A stretch of 64,000 nucleotides of DNA from contig CAWBCC010000014.1 of assembly GCA_963787185.1 (NCBI GenBank), forward strand, positions 868,001-932,000, written 5' to 3'. The notes under the pieces were generated by a model. The model was not told where the DNA came from. It saw only the letters and a program-made list of their open reading frames with translations, and did no database searches. Origin of the DNA: JAJXZP01 sp963787185 (lineage in GTDB: Bacteria; Spirochaetota; Spirochaetia; Treponematales; Rectinemataceae). This document shows, piece by piece, positions 62,336 through 64,000 of this stretch. Both the position numbers and the translations under genes were made by a program. Every line of letters starts with the position of its first letter. Position 1 is the stretch's first letter.

Positions 62336-62529
62336 TCTATTGCAAATGACGATATTTGAAACGCAAAGGCTATATTGGCATAAAGTCTGCATAGAAGAAG
62401 TAACTCGGAAACGGGTCATGTAAGAAAGTCGAGCTAAAAACAGCAGTCATTCCTGCGGGAAGGATTGCCGGCCCAAAAAGTAGGTAAGAATGCGAAGTTA
62501 AAAATCGGCGACGGGAAGCTCGGTATTAC
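62336..62529 (+). ncRNA. Candidate structured RNA before the terminator
   Basis: From about 62336 to the terminator at 62531 the plus strand has many short helices and no open frame. A stretch near 62360 reads AAACGCAAAGGCTA, then GGCATAAAGTC, which recalls the ACGCAAAG and CCUAAAG parts of GEMM-I (cyclic di-GMP) RNA, but the GNRA loop and the second half do not fit. TTTTAT and TATAAA near 62300-62334 could be its promoter. It may be an orphan regulatory RNA. Support is weak. Confidence 0.3.
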
Positions 62530-62530
62530 T

Positions 62531-62573
62531 AAAAACGGAAGGCCGCGTTTGGACGCGGTCTTCCGAGTTTTTT
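62531..62573. terminator. Strong bidirectional intrinsic terminator
   Basis: CGGAAGGCCGCG (62536-62547) pairs with CGCGGTCTTCCG (62554-62565) over 12 bases with one G-U, and a six-base loop. A run of T (62568-62573) follows on the plus strand and a run of A (62531-62535) precedes it, so both strands have a stem plus T run. It separates the sigma-54 gene or RNA from the convergent lipoprotein gene. Confidence 0.85.
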
Positions 62574-62630
62574 GACCGGTGCACCCGCATATCACCTCGC
62601 CGCACCGGATCCCTCACGGGACGGCATTCC

Positions 62631-63401
62631 TCATCGTTTCCAGCGGATCCAAAACTCGACGGGCTTTTCGAGGACGAGGGCATCGATCACGGGAATCGAG
62701 ACATCCAGAGTGTTCCCCACGAGCTTCCCTCCCCCCGAATCGATAACGGAGCCCGGCACGGTCAGGCTTATCCGGGCGCGGGCGGACTCGAGTGCCGGCA
62801 TGATTCGTTCTCCGAGCACGCTCGTGAGCATGGAACGATAGTCGGCGACGGTGACGGGATCTTGTTCGAGGGCCGGCGGAGAGAGAGCATCTATCGTGTA
62901 GGTGTCGACCCCCGGGAAGAGCTTGGCGAGCGTGGCCGCGTGGCCGCGCTCCAACCGAACTCGCAACTCGGTCCAATCGGGTCCGGAACTCACCGTGACG
63001 AGGTTGCTGCCGCGCAGATCGGGCGAATAGGCCAGATCCGCGAGGCTGCGTACGGACACTACGGCCCGGATCGCATCGGAGCTTGGCCTGGAGAGCGAGA
63101 GAAGCTCGACACCGGGGCGATTTTCGAACGATTTTCTGATCGCCGATTCGTCGAATAGAGGCGCTCGGTCCGCCGACTGCGACAGTCTTCGCAGTTTGTC
63201 GGCCAGGGGAGCCGGAATCGACATATCGATCGAAAGTCGCGCGCTTCCTTCCGGCGCGATCGACCCGACCACCGATGTAGCACACGAGGAAAGGCCGATC
63301 GTCAGTAGAAGGAAGGCGGCGCCCAGCACAAGTGCGATCGCCATGACGGCGATGATCGATCGCGGCGTGATGGCATTTCGGACGATCGAACGTTTTTGCA
63401 T
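62631..63401 (-). CDS. Predicted lipoprotein of unknown function
   Basis: This 256-residue protein has a signal segment ending in a lipobox-like LSSC (IGLSSCATSVV), so it is probably lipid-anchored. The rest has no known domain; it has mixed helices and strands, including SIDMSIPAPLADKLRRLSQS and a C-terminal beta part (LVGNTLDVSIPVIDAL). The start is ATG 63401 with GAGGAT upstream; the longer frame to 63416 lacks a site. It is not homologous to any gene I recognise. Confidence 0.75.
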   Translation of the reverse strand: MQKRSIVRNAITPRSIIAVMAIALVLGAAFLLLTIGLSSCATSVVGSIAPEGSARLSIDMSIPAPLADKLRRLSQSADRAPLFDESAIRKSFENRPGVELLSLSRPSSDAIRAVVSVRSLADLAYSPDLRGSNLVTVSSGPDWTELRVRLERGHAATLAKLFPGVDTYTIDALSPPALEQDPVTVADYRSMLTSVLGERIMPALESARARISLTVPGSVIDSGGGKLVGNTLDVSIPVIDALVLEKPVEFWIRWKR

Positions 63402-63483
63402 GGATATCCTCGTCAAATAACATAAACGCCGTATGTCTGGTTACTTGCTAGCCCATCTTCTCCGAAAGTATCATAACGGTGAT

Positions 63484-63515
63484 CCGATTCCATAAGTAAG
63501 CACTCCTGGAATCGG
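63484..63515. promoter_or_regulatory. Inverted repeat upstream of the acyl-CoA synthetase gene
   Basis: CCGATTCCA (63484-63492) and TGGAATCGG (63507-63515) are perfect 9-base arms with a 14-base spacer. It lies in the divergent gap between the lipoprotein gene and the ligase gene, about 55 bases before the ligase ATG. A regulator site or mRNA hairpin are both possible. Confidence 0.45.
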
Positions 63516-63570
63516 CTCAGATATCCTTTTCGGCCCATTTGGCAGTCGGGCAGGGCCTTGCGAGGTGATG

Positions 63571-64000
63571 ATGAAGACCGAAATCCTTCCGCCCTGGAAG
63601 TTCCTGGACGATTTTCGCGGCGCTGCGTTCAAGGGCGAGTGGCCCACGTTGCCCGAGCTTTTTTCGCTTACGGCCGAGCGCTTTCCGGACCGCGCCTGCT
63701 TTACGGTCTACGAGCCCGACCGGATCAGTCTGTCCTATGCCGAAGCTCTCGCGCGCATCGAACGCGCGGCCGGGGCCATCAGGGCTCTGGGAATAGGCCG
63801 AGGGGACAAGGTGGCCGTAACCGGCAAGAACAGTCCGGAGTGGGCGGTCGCCTATCTGGCGGCGCTTTTTGCCGGAGGGGTCGTCGTTCCGATCGACTAT
63901 CAGCTTAGCAGTCCCGAGATCGCCAATCTCGTCAAGGCGGGCGGCGCTTCGCTTCTCTTCTGCGACGAGGAGAAATCGGCCGAGCTGCGTGCCCTATGTC
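63571..64000 (+). CDS. AMP-forming acyl-CoA synthetase, partial (runs off right edge)
   Basis: The first ~143 residues of an AMP-dependent synthetase/ligase (ANL superfamily) are present: TLPELFSLTAERFPDRACFT, then YAEALARIERAAGAIRALGI, RGDKVAVTGKNSPEWAVAYL, and GGVVVPIDYQLSSPEI. This is the usual N-terminal domain of long-chain fatty acyl-CoA synthetases. The catalytic core (P-loop TSGTT and A8) lies beyond base 64000. Two in-frame ATGs (63568 and 63571) follow GAGGTG; the second has better spacing. A fatty-acid role is inferred. Confidence 0.8.
   Translation, partial: MKTEILPPWKFLDDFRGAAFKGEWPTLPELFSLTAERFPDRACFTVYEPDRISLSYAEALARIERAAGAIRALGIGRGDKVAVTGKNSPEWAVAYLAALFAGGVVVPIDYQLSSPEIANLVKAGGASLLFCDEEKSAELRALC

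Noticed and set aside
62336..62529. RNase P, tmRNA, SRP or 6S RNA
   Set aside because: None of the conserved core sequences (such as tmRNA GGTTCGAAT or the SRP GGAAG/AGCAG loop) were found.

Overview
The window looks like a chromosomal piece of a GC-rich bacterium, most likely a spirochaete (inference). The clues are a signal peptidase I with a large insertion, periplasmic-sensing and chemotaxis-type receptors, many degenerate or hybrid two-component proteins, and a long TPR protein next to an HDOD protein. No rRNA or tRNA gene was found, so the phylum is not proven from the sequence.

Positions 1-14,185 are an accessory defence/conflict island. Most of its genes lie on the minus strand: a SNF2-family helicase; a HigB/HigA-type toxin-antitoxin pair whose antitoxin is fused to an ImmA/IrrE peptidase; an IetA/IetS pair (AAA+ ATPase plus subtilase); a 28-codon stump of a DNA methyltransferase; a PrrC/RloC-like AAA_13 ATPase with a CxxC pair; and an SMC-like ATPase running off the left edge. 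Base composition drops sharply toward AT in 1-3,400. Plus-strand genes at 11,561-13,067 form an overlapping pair, a DUF6932-like nucleotidyltransferase-type protein and an uncharacterised coiled-coil partner, followed by a convergent HNH nuclease gene. The island shows decay: ietS carries a one-base frameshift near its 3' end, and the methyltransferase stump is joined to the tail of another gene. A 170-base palindromic element (13,946-14,117) marks the right border.

Positions 14,186-63,401 are core-like: ettA; a diguanylate cyclase; transketolase divergent from a YgjP-type metallopeptidase; a membrane chemoreceptor convergent with uvrC; an operon of a secreted LamG/FN3 protein, a 1111-residue TPR protein and an HDOD protein; an MBL-fold hydrolase; signal peptidase I; a hybrid histidine kinase with a CheY-like regulator; a metal P-type ATPase with its ArsR/SmtB repressor and operator; pyruvate kinase; oleate hydratase with a divergent TetR gene (frameshifted start); nitrilase-family amidase; deoxynucleoside kinase; chorismate synthase; thiol peroxidase; formate-THF ligase with a B3/B4 protein; acyl-ACP thioesterase with an Fe-S aldo/keto reductase; YgiQ-type radical SAM protein; a Holliday-resolvase-like nuclease; adenylate cyclase; and an OmpA protein.

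Positions 55,247-62,142 form one tightly coupled signalling operon: CBS plus anti-sigma-type ATPase, DRTGG, PHP, a 7TM-DISM hybrid kinase with one dead and one live kinase module, and a sigma-54 activator. The gene pairs PHP/kinase and kinase/activator overlap by ATGA. An AT-rich 488-base gap (62,143-62,630) with a strong bidirectional terminator and a possible structured RNA separates it from a lipoprotein gene. An acyl-CoA synthetase/AMP-ligase gene runs off the right edge.

The most interesting leads are the island (SNF2, HigBA-ImmA, IetAS, Mod stump, and the DUF6932 pair), the palindromic element, the 62.3 kb RNA candidate, and the CBS/DRTGG/PHP/DISM cascade.
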